Source of the DNA: an uncultured Prevotella sp.
GTDB taxonomy: Bacteria; Bacteroidota; Bacteroidia; Bacteroidales; Bacteroidaceae
DNA: 9,262 bases
Direction of reading: 5' to 3'
NCBI GenBank assembly: GCA_947072805.1
Contig: CAMTJK010000134.1
Span: forward strand, 1 to 9,262
The translations under genes and the position numbers were made by a program. Every line of letters starts with the position of its first letter. Position 1 is the first letter of the stretch. The notes under the pieces were generated by a model. It did no database searches. It worked only from the letters and a program-made list of their open reading frames with translations, and was not told the origin of the DNA. Positions 1 to 6,237 of the stretch are shown one piece after another.

Positions 1-38
1 TTGTTTTACATATGGATTCTTAAAAAGTTATAGTGATC

Positions 39-56
39 TGTTTTGGAAACAAAACA
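39..56. other. Small hairpin upstream of rteA promoter
   Basis: TGTTTTG (39-45) and CAAAACA (50-56) are perfect inverted arms around a GAAA loop. The 7-bp stem is A/T-rich. It is followed by a loosely T-rich stretch (61-69), so it could be the end of an upstream transcript or an operator next to the rteA promoter. Neither role can be decided from the sequence. No convincing coding frame is visible in positions 1-142. Confidence 0.3.
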
Positions 57-82
57 AGACTTCCTTTTTGAGCAGAGAATGA

Positions 83-112
83 TTGATAAATCTAGAAAAT
101 AGGCTATCTTTG
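83..112 (+). promoter_or_regulatory. Bacteroides-type promoter for rteAB
   Basis: A -33 element TTG (83-85) is separated by 19 nt from a -7 element TATCTTTG (105-112). This matches the Bacteroides primary sigma consensus TTTG-N19-21-TAnnTTTG. Transcription should start near 118-120, leaving a leader of about 23 nt before the rteA ATG at 143. The leader is too short to hold the long tetracycline-responsive attenuator known for the tetQ-rteA-rteB operon of CTnDOT. The same 12-base string CTATCTTTGCAT recurs in the promoter at 4757-4768. Confidence 0.7.
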
Positions 113-142
113 CATCGTTAAACATTAGCACCCAACGTAACA

Positions 143-2467
143 ATGCAAATGAGGCTATTCCGCAAAACGATAACCTTCGGTTACATGCTTATCGTGGTGC
201 TAATAGGGGGCATCGCATTTACAAGCTTCTACGAATGGCAGAAACTGGAATCTCTTGAAGAAGAAAACAGACAGATAGACAGGTTTCGCCTTCTGTTACA
301 TAACGCATATGCTCAGATGATAGAGTTTTCCCTGCTTGGGGAAACGATACTTGAATGGGATGCCAGCGATTTGGAGACCTACCATTCCAAACGCATGGCG
401 ATGGACAGCATATTGTGCGGTTTCAAGAAGACCTATCCGTCGGAACGGATTGACAGCCTGCGCTTCCTGTTGGAAGACAAGGAAACACAGATGCGGAACA
501 TCGTGCAGGTTCTTGAACAGCAAGCCGCCGTCAACAAGAAGATAGCCAGCCAAGTGCCGGTCATTGTACGGAAGAGTACGCAGGAACAACCCACCAAACC
601 GAAGCGCAAGGGATTCCTCGGCATCTTCGGCAAGAAAGAGAAACCGAAGCCGGCGACCACCACAACCATGCTCCATACGCTCAACCGCGACGTGATAGCC
701 CAACAACAGGCACAGAGCAGACGCCTTTCGGAACACGCCGACAGCCTTGCCACCCGCAATGGGGAGCTGAACCGCCAGTTGCAGGAGCTGATTTCCCAAA
801 TGGACACGAAAGTGCATCAAGACCTGCAAAAGCGCGAAGCCGAGATAACGGCCATGCGCGAGAACTCGTATATGCTTGTCGGAGGCATGACCGCCGTTGT
901 CATGATACTGCTGCTCATATCCTATACCATAATCCACCGCAACAACCGCCGTATCAACCGTTATAAAAAGGAAACGGCTGAACTGATAGGGCGATTGAAG
1001 GAGTCTGTCCGTGAAAACGAGGAACTGATAGCCTCCCGCAAAAAAGCCGTGCATATCATCATCCATGAGCTGCGCACGCCGCTGACGGCCATAACCGGCT
1101 ATGCCGGACTTCTGCACGGCAATGGCCCGGACAAAACGAGCCGTTACTCAGGAAACATATTGCAGGCATCGGGACACATGACGACCATGCTGAATGCCCT
1201 GCTTGAATTCTTCCGGCTGGACAACGGGAAAGAGCAACCCAAAGTATCCCCGTTCCGTTTGCGTGACATATCGGACATGTTCGATACGGAGTTCCGCCCA
1301 CAAGCCGGGAAGAAAGACCTGCGGCTGACCGTAGAATGTGCCACGGATGTCATATTGATGGGAGACAAGGAACGCATCGTTCAGATCGGGAACAATCTTT
1401 TATCCAACGCCGTCAAGTTCACCCGGTCAGGATGGGTGACATCCCGTTTGAGCCATGACAACGGCAACCTTGTCCTTGTCGTGGAAGACTCCGGCAGTGG
1501 AATGAGCGACGGGGAACAGCAACGGATATTCAATCCTTTTGAACGCCTGTCCAATGCTGCCACGCAGGACGGGTTCGGTCTGGGATTAAGCATTGTGAAG
1601 CGGATTGTCGATATGCTGGACGGCACGATCAGGCTGGAGAGCGAAAAAGGAAAAGGTAGCCGTTTTACGGTGACTATACCCATGCCGCTTGCGGATGCCG
1701 TGATGGAACAGCCGGAAAAACAGCAGAGGCAACACCTTGAGCGGTCATACTCCGTTGTCGTGCTTGATGACAACGAGATAGTGCTGGACATGGTGAGGGA
1801 CATGTATGCCAGCGTAGGTGTGCATTGCGATGTGTTCAGCAATATCGGGGACATGATGGAGGCCATGCGCATACGGAACTATGATTTTGCCATCATAGAC
1901 ATGAAGATGCCGGAGATAAACGGGTTTGAGGTGCTGGAGCTGATGCGCTCGTCAAGCATCGGCAACTCGAAGGAGATCCCCGTGGTCGTTGCGACCGCAT
2001 CGGGCAGTTGCGAAGCGGAGGAACTGACGGCACACGGATTCACCGCCTGCCTGTTCAAGCCGTTCTCCCTGCCGGAGCTGATGGAGGCATCCGGGAAATG
2101 CCTGTCCGTAAACGCGGACAGGGACGGACTTCCCGATTTGACATCCCTGCTGGCATACGGCGACAGGGAAGCCATGCTCGACCGGCTTGTCACCGAAACG
2201 GAAAAGGACATGCAAGCCGTGAGGGATGCCGGGGAAAAAGGCGACCGCAAGGCTCTGGGCGAATGGGTACACCGCCTACGCAGTTCATGGGCTGTAATCC
2301 GCGCCGACAAGCCGCTGTGGGAGATGTACGAGCTGCTGCATCAGGAAAGAGAATGTTCCGAAACTGAACTGCGATGGGCGGTGTCCGCCATACTGGAGAA
2401 AGGAAACATGATTGTCAAGGTAGCCAACGAGGAAAGGAGGAAGCCCGATGAAGATATATGTAATTGA
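143..2467 (+). CDS. rteA: RteA, hybrid sensor histidine kinase of a CTnDOT-type element
   Basis: This is the membrane-bound sensor that should feed phosphate to RteB and so control element excision and transfer. Order of parts in the 774-residue protein: TM1 about 11-30; an extracytoplasmic, partly helical region to about 240 with a lysine-rich patch at 152-171; TM2 about 243-264; HisKA with the H-box HELRTP and phospho-acceptor His308; HATPase_c with N-box NNLLSNAVKF (417-426), G1 box EDSGSGM (448-454) and G2 box GFGLGL (477-482); a receiver domain with acidic pair Asp542/Asp543, phospho-acceptor Asp586, Thr618 and Lys639; and a C-terminal helical HPt-like domain with the motif HRLRSS at His710. 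All catalytic residues look intact. ATG 143 is used; ATG 149 two codons later is an alternative. The 3' end overlaps rteB by 20 bp, so the two are translationally linked. The signal sensed by RteA is not known to me. The name rests on domain order plus the rteB-rteC-mobC neighbourhood. Confidence 0.88.
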   Translation: MQMRLFRKTITFGYMLIVVLIGGIAFTSFYEWQKLESLEEENRQIDRFRLLLHNAYAQMIEFSLLGETILEWDASDLETYHSKRMAMDSILCGFKKTYPSERIDSLRFLLEDKETQMRNIVQVLEQQAAVNKKIASQVPVIVRKSTQEQPTKPKRKGFLGIFGKKEKPKPATTTTMLHTLNRDVIAQQQAQSRRLSEHADSLATRNGELNRQLQELISQMDTKVHQDLQKREAEITAMRENSYMLVGGMTAVVMILLLISYTIIHRNNRRINRYKKETAELIGRLKESVRENEELIASRKKAVHIIIHELRTPLTAITGYAGLLHGNGPDKTSRYSGNILQASGHMTTMLNALLEFFRLDNGKEQPKVSPFRLRDISDMFDTEFRPQAGKKDLRLTVECATDVILMGDKERIVQIGNNLLSNAVKFTRSGWVTSRLSHDNGNLVLVVEDSGSGMSDGEQQRIFNPFERLSNAATQDGFGLGLSIVKRIVDMLDGTIRLESEKGKGSRFTVTIPMPLADAVMEQPEKQQRQHLERSYSVVVLDDNEIVLDMVRDMYASVGVHCDVFSNIGDMMEAMRIRNYDFAIIDMKMPEINGFEVLELMRSSSIGNSKEIPVVVATASGSCEAEELTAHGFTACLFKPFSLPELMEASGKCLSVNADRDGLPDLTSLLAYGDREAMLDRLVTETEKDMQAVRDAGEKGDRKALGEWVHRLRSSWAVIRADKPLWEMYELLHQERECSETELRWAVSAILEKGNMIVKVANEERRKPDEDICN
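2436..2440 (+). promoter_or_regulatory. Strong Shine-Dalgarno of rteB inside the rteA 3' end
   Basis: GGAGG lies 7 nt before the rteB ATG (2448), within the last codons of rteA. Such a complete Shine-Dalgarno is unusual for Bacteroidetes, where most genes lack one. It supports the overlapping start and suggests independent ribosome loading or re-initiation for rteB. Confidence 0.65.
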
Positions 2468-3752
2468 GGACAACCCCGTCTATAACGATTATGTCTGCAA
2501 TCTGCTGAGAAAGGAAGGTTTCAGGACAGAACAGGCATACCACCTCAATACTGCTAGAAAGCTGCTGGCAAAGATTGAGGACGGCGACATCGTGCTTGCC
2601 GACCTGCGCCTGCCGGACGGCGAGAGTATCGACTTGCTGCGCTGGATGCGTGCAGGCGGCAAGGAACAGCCGTTCATCATCATGACAAACTACGGGGAAG
2701 TCAATTCGGCGGTGGAGAGCATGAAGCTCGGCTCGAAAGACTATATCCAGAAGCCGCTGCTGGAGGACAAACTGATACCGCTTGTCCGTTCCATACAAAA
2801 AGAGCGGGAAAAACGGGGACAGAGCCAAGTCCCGATATTCACCCGTCAGGGCGCGGCATACCAGAACATCAAGAAACGGGTCCGCCTTATCGCCGCCACA
2901 CGTTTGGGCGTGCTGATACTCGGTGAGAACGGCACGGGCAAGGAACATATCGCCCAACATATCCATGCCCGGAGCAAACAGGCGGACAAGCCTTTCGTGG
3001 CGGTGGATTGCGGTGCGTTGCCGCCGTCGCTGGCGCAGTCCGCCTTCTTCGGACACGTGAAAGGCGCGTTCACAGGAGCGGATGCAAATAATGCAGGATA
3101 CTTCCAAGAAGCAGAAGACGGGACACTGTTCCTTGACGAAGTGGGCAACCTGACGATGGAGATGCAGCAGATGCTGCTCCGTGCCATACAGGAACGACGC
3201 TACCGGCCGTTGGGCGCAAAGGAGGACAAGACCGCCAGCGTGCGGATAGTGGCGGCGACCAACGAGGATTTACAGAAGGCGGTATCGGAAAAACGCTTCC
3301 GGCAGGACTTGCTCTACCGCCTGCAGGAGTATGTGATAACCGTCCCTCCGTTACGCGACTGCCGGGAGGACATCATGCCGCTGGCGGAGTTCTTCCGCGA
3401 GATAGCCAATAAAGAATTGGAACGCAGTGTCAAGGGATTCGACGCAACCGCCCGTAATGCCCTGCTCACTTATCCGTGGCCGGGCAATGTGCGCGAGTTG
3501 AAGCAAAAGGTACTGTCAGCGGTGCTACATGCGGAAGGCGACATGATAGCAGAAAGCGAACTGGAGCTTGGCGGTGAGCAGACTGCCGCTCCCATCGGTT
3601 TCACACTGAAAAGCGGTGAAGAGGAGAAAGAGCGCATCCTGCGAGCTTTGAAACAGGCGGACGGCAACAAGAGGCAGGCGGCAAAGTTGCTGGGGATAGG
3701 CAGGACAACGCTGTACAACAAACTGGAAGAGTACGGCATTGAAGATGCGTGA
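2448..3752 (+). CDS. rteB: RteB, NtrC-family sigma-54-dependent response regulator
   Basis: This is the cytoplasmic partner of RteA. In CTnDOT-type elements RteB is known to activate rteC. The 434-residue protein is complete and canonical. Its N-terminal receiver has acidic pocket Glu7/Asp8, phospho-acceptor Asp52, Thr80 and Lys102. The central AAA+ domain (about 135-365) has Walker A GENGTGKE (159-166), the sigma-54 contact loop GAFTGA (206-211) and Walker B with Asp230/Glu231. The C-terminal Fis-type helix-turn-helix spans about 405-431 (NKRQAAKLLGIGRTTLYNKL). The intact GAFTGA loop means it should remodel RpoN polymerase rather than act on the primary sigma. ATG 2448 is chosen because the receiver begins directly with MKIYVIEDN and GGAGG sits at the right distance. 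The start overlaps rteA. The three palindromes just downstream of the stop codon are its likely operators. Confidence 0.92.
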   Translation: MKIYVIEDNPVYNDYVCNLLRKEGFRTEQAYHLNTARKLLAKIEDGDIVLADLRLPDGESIDLLRWMRAGGKEQPFIIMTNYGEVNSAVESMKLGSKDYIQKPLLEDKLIPLVRSIQKEREKRGQSQVPIFTRQGAAYQNIKKRVRLIAATRLGVLILGENGTGKEHIAQHIHARSKQADKPFVAVDCGALPPSLAQSAFFGHVKGAFTGADANNAGYFQEAEDGTLFLDEVGNLTMEMQQMLLRAIQERRYRPLGAKEDKTASVRIVAATNEDLQKAVSEKRFRQDLLYRLQEYVITVPPLRDCREDIMPLAEFFREIANKELERSVKGFDATARNALLTYPWPGNVRELKQKVLSAVLHAEGDMIAESELELGGEQTAAPIGFTLKSGEEEKERILRALKQADGNKRQAAKLLGIGRTTLYNKLEEYGIEDA

Positions 3753-3773
3753 AGACGGGAGAAATAGCCGGTT

Positions 3774-3836
3774 GTGTTCAGGATTTGAACACTTCGCTGT
3801 GTTCAGAAAGTGAACACGTGTTCAGATTCTGAACAC
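3774..3836. promoter_or_regulatory. Array of three GTGTTCA-N5-TGAACAC palindromes (putative RteB enhancer)
   Basis: Three 19-bp inverted repeats with identical 7-bp arms lie at 3774-3792, 3799-3817 and 3818-3836. The N5 spacers are GGATT, GAAAG and GATTC. The third copy is a perfect 9-1-9 palindrome. Centres are at 3783, 3808 and 3827, that is 25 and 19 bp apart. The second and third abut, giving a further 14-bp palindrome across their junction. The array starts 22 bp after the rteB stop and lies about 110-165 bp upstream of a GG-N10-GC promoter. That is the normal geometry for an NtrC-type enhancer, so RteB dimers are the natural ligand by inference. Confidence 0.75.
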
Positions 3837-3891
3837 ATTTTACACGTCCTAAAATCGGCTTCAAAAATATTTTTCAATTTTATTTTATTAC

Positions 3892-3925
3892 AAGTCAGCA
3901 AGATACATATCCGTGCTGACTTTTT
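3892..3925 (+). terminator. Rho-independent terminator-like hairpin after rteB
   Basis: AAGTCAGCA (3892-3900) pairs perfectly with TGCTGACTT (3914-3922) around a 13-nt loop, and the T run 3921-3925 follows. It lies between the palindrome array and the predicted rteC promoter. It would therefore end the rteAB transcript without blocking an rteC transcript starting near 3960. If rteC were instead transcribed from further upstream, the same hairpin would act as an attenuator. Confidence 0.6.
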
Positions 3926-3934
3926 CTGTTTGCA

Positions 3935-3948
3935 GGAATAGGTTTTGC
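3935..3948 (+). promoter_or_regulatory. Putative sigma-54 (-24/-12) promoter of rteC
   Basis: GG at 3935-3936 and GC at 3947-3948 are separated by exactly 10 nt, and TT precedes the GC (TTGC, 3945-3948), as in the -24/-12 consensus. The rest of the -24 box is a poor match. Transcription would start around 3960, about 50 nt before the rteC ATG (4009). The call is supported by the adjacent sigma-54 activator gene and the upstream palindrome array. Confidence 0.5.
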
Positions 3949-4008
3949 CATATAAGTAAGTGTGCGCATACTCATAATCAAGTGTCAAACCCACAAACGG
4001 AAAAGAAG

Positions 4009-4632
4009 ATGAACTACCTCATATTGGCGGAAACCGAGTTTTTCGCATTGATAAACGAAGCCGGGAACGGCTGTCTGGAGACCGCATACGGCGGCTTCAT
4101 AAAGACTGTCATATCGCTGTGCCATGAATGCATCGACCGTAACAGCACCGCCGTGGCATTGGCTTACACGGAAAACGAATTGCAGCACCACCATACGCTC
4201 CATTCCGCGACAACCGGATGCCACAGGAGCCTGTATGTGCGCAAAGCCCTCTCGTTCGTGAGAAAGATGCAGAAACACCTTGCCGCCGGCTATGCCCAAG
4301 TGCCACCACTAAATCCAATCCAAACATCCACCGATAACACAAACGAAAATCCAGTCTCGCCCTTGCAATGGACGGGCAACGCCATCGACCTCGTAGAACT
4401 GATATACGGTATCAACGAGATGGGCTGTATCAACAACGGCAATATGCCGCTTAAACAGCTTGCCCCGATTCTCTACAAGATTTTCGGCATCGAGGCGAAA
4501 GACTGCTACCGTTTCTACATAGACATCAAACGCCGGAAGAATGAGAGCCGCACCTACTTCCTTGACAGGATGCAGGAGAAGTTGAACGAAAAGATGCTCC
4601 GCGATGAGGAACTGGAGCGCATGAGGAGATAA
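4009..4632 (+). CDS. rteC: RteC, excision regulator of CTnDOT-type element
   Basis: RteC in CTnDOT is the DNA-binding protein that activates the excision operon (xis2c-xis2d-exc), coupling the RteA-RteB signal to element excision. The frame encodes 207 residues starting MNYLILAETEF, a size expected for the RteC family. The C-terminal half (about 120-207) is helical and highly charged. It carries the stretch LVELIYGINEMGCINNGNMPLKQLA followed by a region resembling a helix-turn-helix (PILYKIFGI) and the charged tail KRRKNESRTYFLDRMQEKLNEKM. The ATG at 4009 is chosen over an upstream in-frame GTG at 3913 for two reasons: an A-rich AAAAGAAG sequence directly precedes it, and the predicted transcript starts after 3913. 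Identification combines protein character with position directly after rteB and before mobC. Confidence 0.82.
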   Translation: MNYLILAETEFFALINEAGNGCLETAYGGFIKTVISLCHECIDRNSTAVALAYTENELQHHHTLHSATTGCHRSLYVRKALSFVRKMQKHLAAGYAQVPPLNPIQTSTDNTNENPVSPLQWTGNAIDLVELIYGINEMGCINNGNMPLKQLAPILYKIFGIEAKDCYRFYIDIKRRKNESRTYFLDRMQEKLNEKMLRDEELERMRR

Positions 4633-4650
4633 TATGTAACATTTAAGGAT

Positions 4651-4684
4651 AAGAGGATGGCAATACGCTGTCCTCTTTTCTTTG
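4651..4684 (+). terminator. Strong Rho-independent terminator after rteC
   Basis: AAGAGGATGGC (4651-4661) pairs with GCTGTCCTCTT (4667-4677) as an 11-bp stem with two G-U pairs and a 5-nt loop. A T-rich tail (TTTTCTTT, about 4676-4683) follows. The hairpin begins 19 nt after the rteC stop and should separate rteC from the downstream accessory genes. Confidence 0.75.
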
Positions 4685-4731
4685 GACAAAGCTTTGAACA
4701 AAGACGAAGAATCATCATTTTATCAGAGTTA

Positions 4732-4765
4732 TTGCCCCGAATGTCAGGCAAAAACACTATCTTTG
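4732..4765 (+). promoter_or_regulatory. Promoter of the AlbA_2/GNAT accessory unit
   Basis: A clear Bacteroides -7 box TATCTTTG (4758-4765) lies in the context CTATCTTTGCAT, identical to the rteA promoter. The best -33 candidate is TTG at 4732-4734, with a 23-nt spacer that is longer than the usual 19-21. Transcription would start near 4772, only about 15 nt before the ATG at 4787. This excludes the TTG start at 4682 as the main translation start. Confidence 0.55.
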
Positions 4766-4786
4766 CATATTACTATTGATTTGAAT

Positions 4787-6235
4787 ATGAGTACTGACAA
4801 TCTCGATATAGTAGCGGAACTGATAGCCGAAAAAGAAAACGGACGGGTGGAGTTCAAGGAAACCACCGGCCAGTTGGAACGCGGCATGGAAACGCTATGC
4901 GCCTTTTTGAACGGGGAAGGCGGTACGGTATTGTTCGGCGTGAATGACAAGGGAAAAATCATCGGTCAGGAAGTGAGCGACAAAACGAAGAGGGACATAG
5001 CCGATGCCATCAATCGTCTGGAACCGGTGGCAGCAGTACAAATATCCTATGCACCAATACCAAACAGTGAGAAGAAGGTAATTGCTTTTCGCGTTGAAAA
5101 TTCAAAGAACAACCGTCCGTTCTCTTATAAAGGAAGGCCATATATGCGGGTGGAAAGTGCAACCACGACGATGCCGCAGGCTACATATAATGAATTGCTG
5201 TTGCAACGTGACGGCAACCAATACCGCTGGGAACTTTTAGAAAACAGAGATCTGACCTTGCAGGACTTGGACACCAACGAGGTGTTGAAGACCGTAAGGT
5301 TAGGTATAGAATGCGGTCGTCTGCCGGAAGATACAGGTACTGATGTCCCTGTCATATTGGAAAAGTTCGGATTACAGAAAAACGGGGTGTTGAACAATGC
5401 GGCAGCCGTGCTGTTTGGGAAACACGAACGTATGGAATATCCCCAATGCCTGCTTCGGTTAGCGCGCTTCAAAGGCACGGACAAGACTGTTTTCATGGAC
5501 AGCCAGCGCATTCATGGCAATTTTTTCCAATTGCTCAACGCAGCGATGGCATTTATATTCAAGCACCTTTCCTTATCCGGTACAACAGACACTTTGGAAC
5601 GGGAGGAACATTTGACCATTCCGTATAAGGCAATAAGAGAAGGTGTCGTGAACAGTCTTACACACAGGTCGTACAAAGAGGCTGGTGGTTCAGTGGGCAT
5701 TGCCATTTATGATGACCGCGTAGAAATTGAAAACTCCGGAACATTTCCGCCCAACTGGGATGCGGAAAAGATGAAATCCGAGCATGAATCCAAACCGCAA
5801 AATCCGTTATTGGCAAATGCCTTATATAAACGGAAGGTCTTGGAAAGCTGGGGACGTGGCATAGGACTGATGATGTCGGAATGCCGCAAAGCCGGATTGC
5901 CTGAACCGGAATATAGAATGTGGAGCGACAGTGTAACGCTGATATTCAAATATGAGGTGTCCAACCGACCAAGTACCGACCAAGTACCGATCAAGCACCG
6001 ACCAAGCACCGACCAAGTATTTGCATTGGTGAAAGTATTGAATGAACGCGAGTTGTCCGTAAAAGAAATAATGGAGGCATTGGAGCTGAACCATCGCCCG
6101 ACATTCAGAACAAACTACCTGCATCCGGCATTGAATGGAGGCTATATCATTCCATTGTATCCGGAACAGCCAAGCCACCCGAAGCAGAAATACCGGCTTA
6201 CGGAGAAAGGTATGGAATTGTTAAAACAACAATAG
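4787..6235 (+). CDS. AlbA_2 (Schlafen-like) / RecG-C-terminal-like ATP-binding transcriptional regulator
   Basis: The frame encodes 482 residues from ATG 4787. Residues about 15-135 form an AlbA_2/Schlafen-AAA_4-type domain, with the typical opening VEFKETTG (21-28) and glycine loop FLNGEGGTVLFGVND (40-54). Residues about 275-390 match the domain annotated as RecG-like C-terminal or HATPase_c_4, with IREGVVNSLTHRSY, VEIENSGTFP and the GRGIGLM segment. Residues about 393-411 are a linker encoded by an 11-bp tandem repeat. Residues about 412-482 form a winged helix (LSVKEIMEAL...YRLTEKGMELL). Despite the family label, no helicase motors are present. It is better read as a nucleotide-binding regulator or Schlafen-type nucleic-acid protein. 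It shares an operon with the zinc-ribbon-GNAT gene, 2 nt downstream. The sequence is visibly more A/T-rich than rteA/rteB. Precise function is unknown; roles in regulation or phage defence are only guesses. Confidence 0.8.
   Translation: MSTDNLDIVAELIAEKENGRVEFKETTGQLERGMETLCAFLNGEGGTVLFGVNDKGKIIGQEVSDKTKRDIADAINRLEPVAAVQISYAPIPNSEKKVIAFRVENSKNNRPFSYKGRPYMRVESATTTMPQATYNELLLQRDGNQYRWELLENRDLTLQDLDTNEVLKTVRLGIECGRLPEDTGTDVPVILEKFGLQKNGVLNNAAAVLFGKHERMEYPQCLLRLARFKGTDKTVFMDSQRIHGNFFQLLNAAMAFIFKHLSLSGTTDTLEREEHLTIPYKAIREGVVNSLTHRSYKEAGGSVGIAIYDDRVEIENSGTFPPNWDAEKMKSEHESKPQNPLLANALYKRKVLESWGRGIGLMMSECRKAGLPEPEYRMWSDSVTLIFKYEVSNRPSTDQVPIKHRPSTDQVFALVKVLNERELSVKEIMEALELNHRPTFRTNYLHPALNGGYIIPLYPEQPSHPKQKYRLTEKGMELLKQQ
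5964..6018 (+). repeat. Five tandem copies of an 11-bp repeat (ACCGACCAAGT)
   Basis: Consecutive 11-mers start at 5964, 5975, 5986, 5997 and 6008. Three are exact ACCGACCAAGT; the third reads ACCGATCAAGC and the fourth ACCGACCAAGC. The array lies inside the AlbA_2 gene between the ATP-binding-like domain and the winged helix. Because 11 is not a multiple of 3, the encoded peptide repeats only every 33 bp (RPSTDQV at both ends). Gain or loss of one unit would shift the frame and remove the winged helix. Confidence 0.9.
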
Positions 6236-6237
6236 GC

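Noticed and set aside
296..1117. Long open frame on the minus strand (273 codons) opposite rteA
   Set aside because: It is antisense to conserved kinase sequence, has no recognisable domain and no promoter or ribosome site; it is a codon-bias shadow of rteA.
3919..3934. TTGCA at 3930-3934 as the sigma-54 -12 element
   Set aside because: It has a better -12 sequence but no GG at the required upstream position (3919-3921 reads ACT), so the site at 3935-3948 fits better.
3913..4008. GTG start at 3913 giving RteC 32 extra N-terminal residues
   Set aside because: The extra residues lie within the terminator loop and predicted promoter region, look non-conserved (Cys/His-rich low-information sequence), and the ATG at 4009 has a suitable A-rich upstream sequence.
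4686..4695. 10-bp palindrome CAAAGCTTTG as an operator
   Set aside because: It is a single short A/T-rich palindrome containing a common restriction site, with no second copy at the promoter; chance is a sufficient explanation.
4682..4786. TTG start at 4682 adding 35 residues to the AlbA_2 protein
   Set aside because: It begins in the tail of the rteC terminator and runs through the TATCTTTG promoter box, so the mRNA probably does not contain it; ATG 4787 leads directly into the usual domain start.
5964..6018. CRISPR array or replication iterons
   Set aside because: The 11-bp units are directly adjacent without spacers and lie inside a coding region; this is a minisatellite, not a CRISPR or origin.
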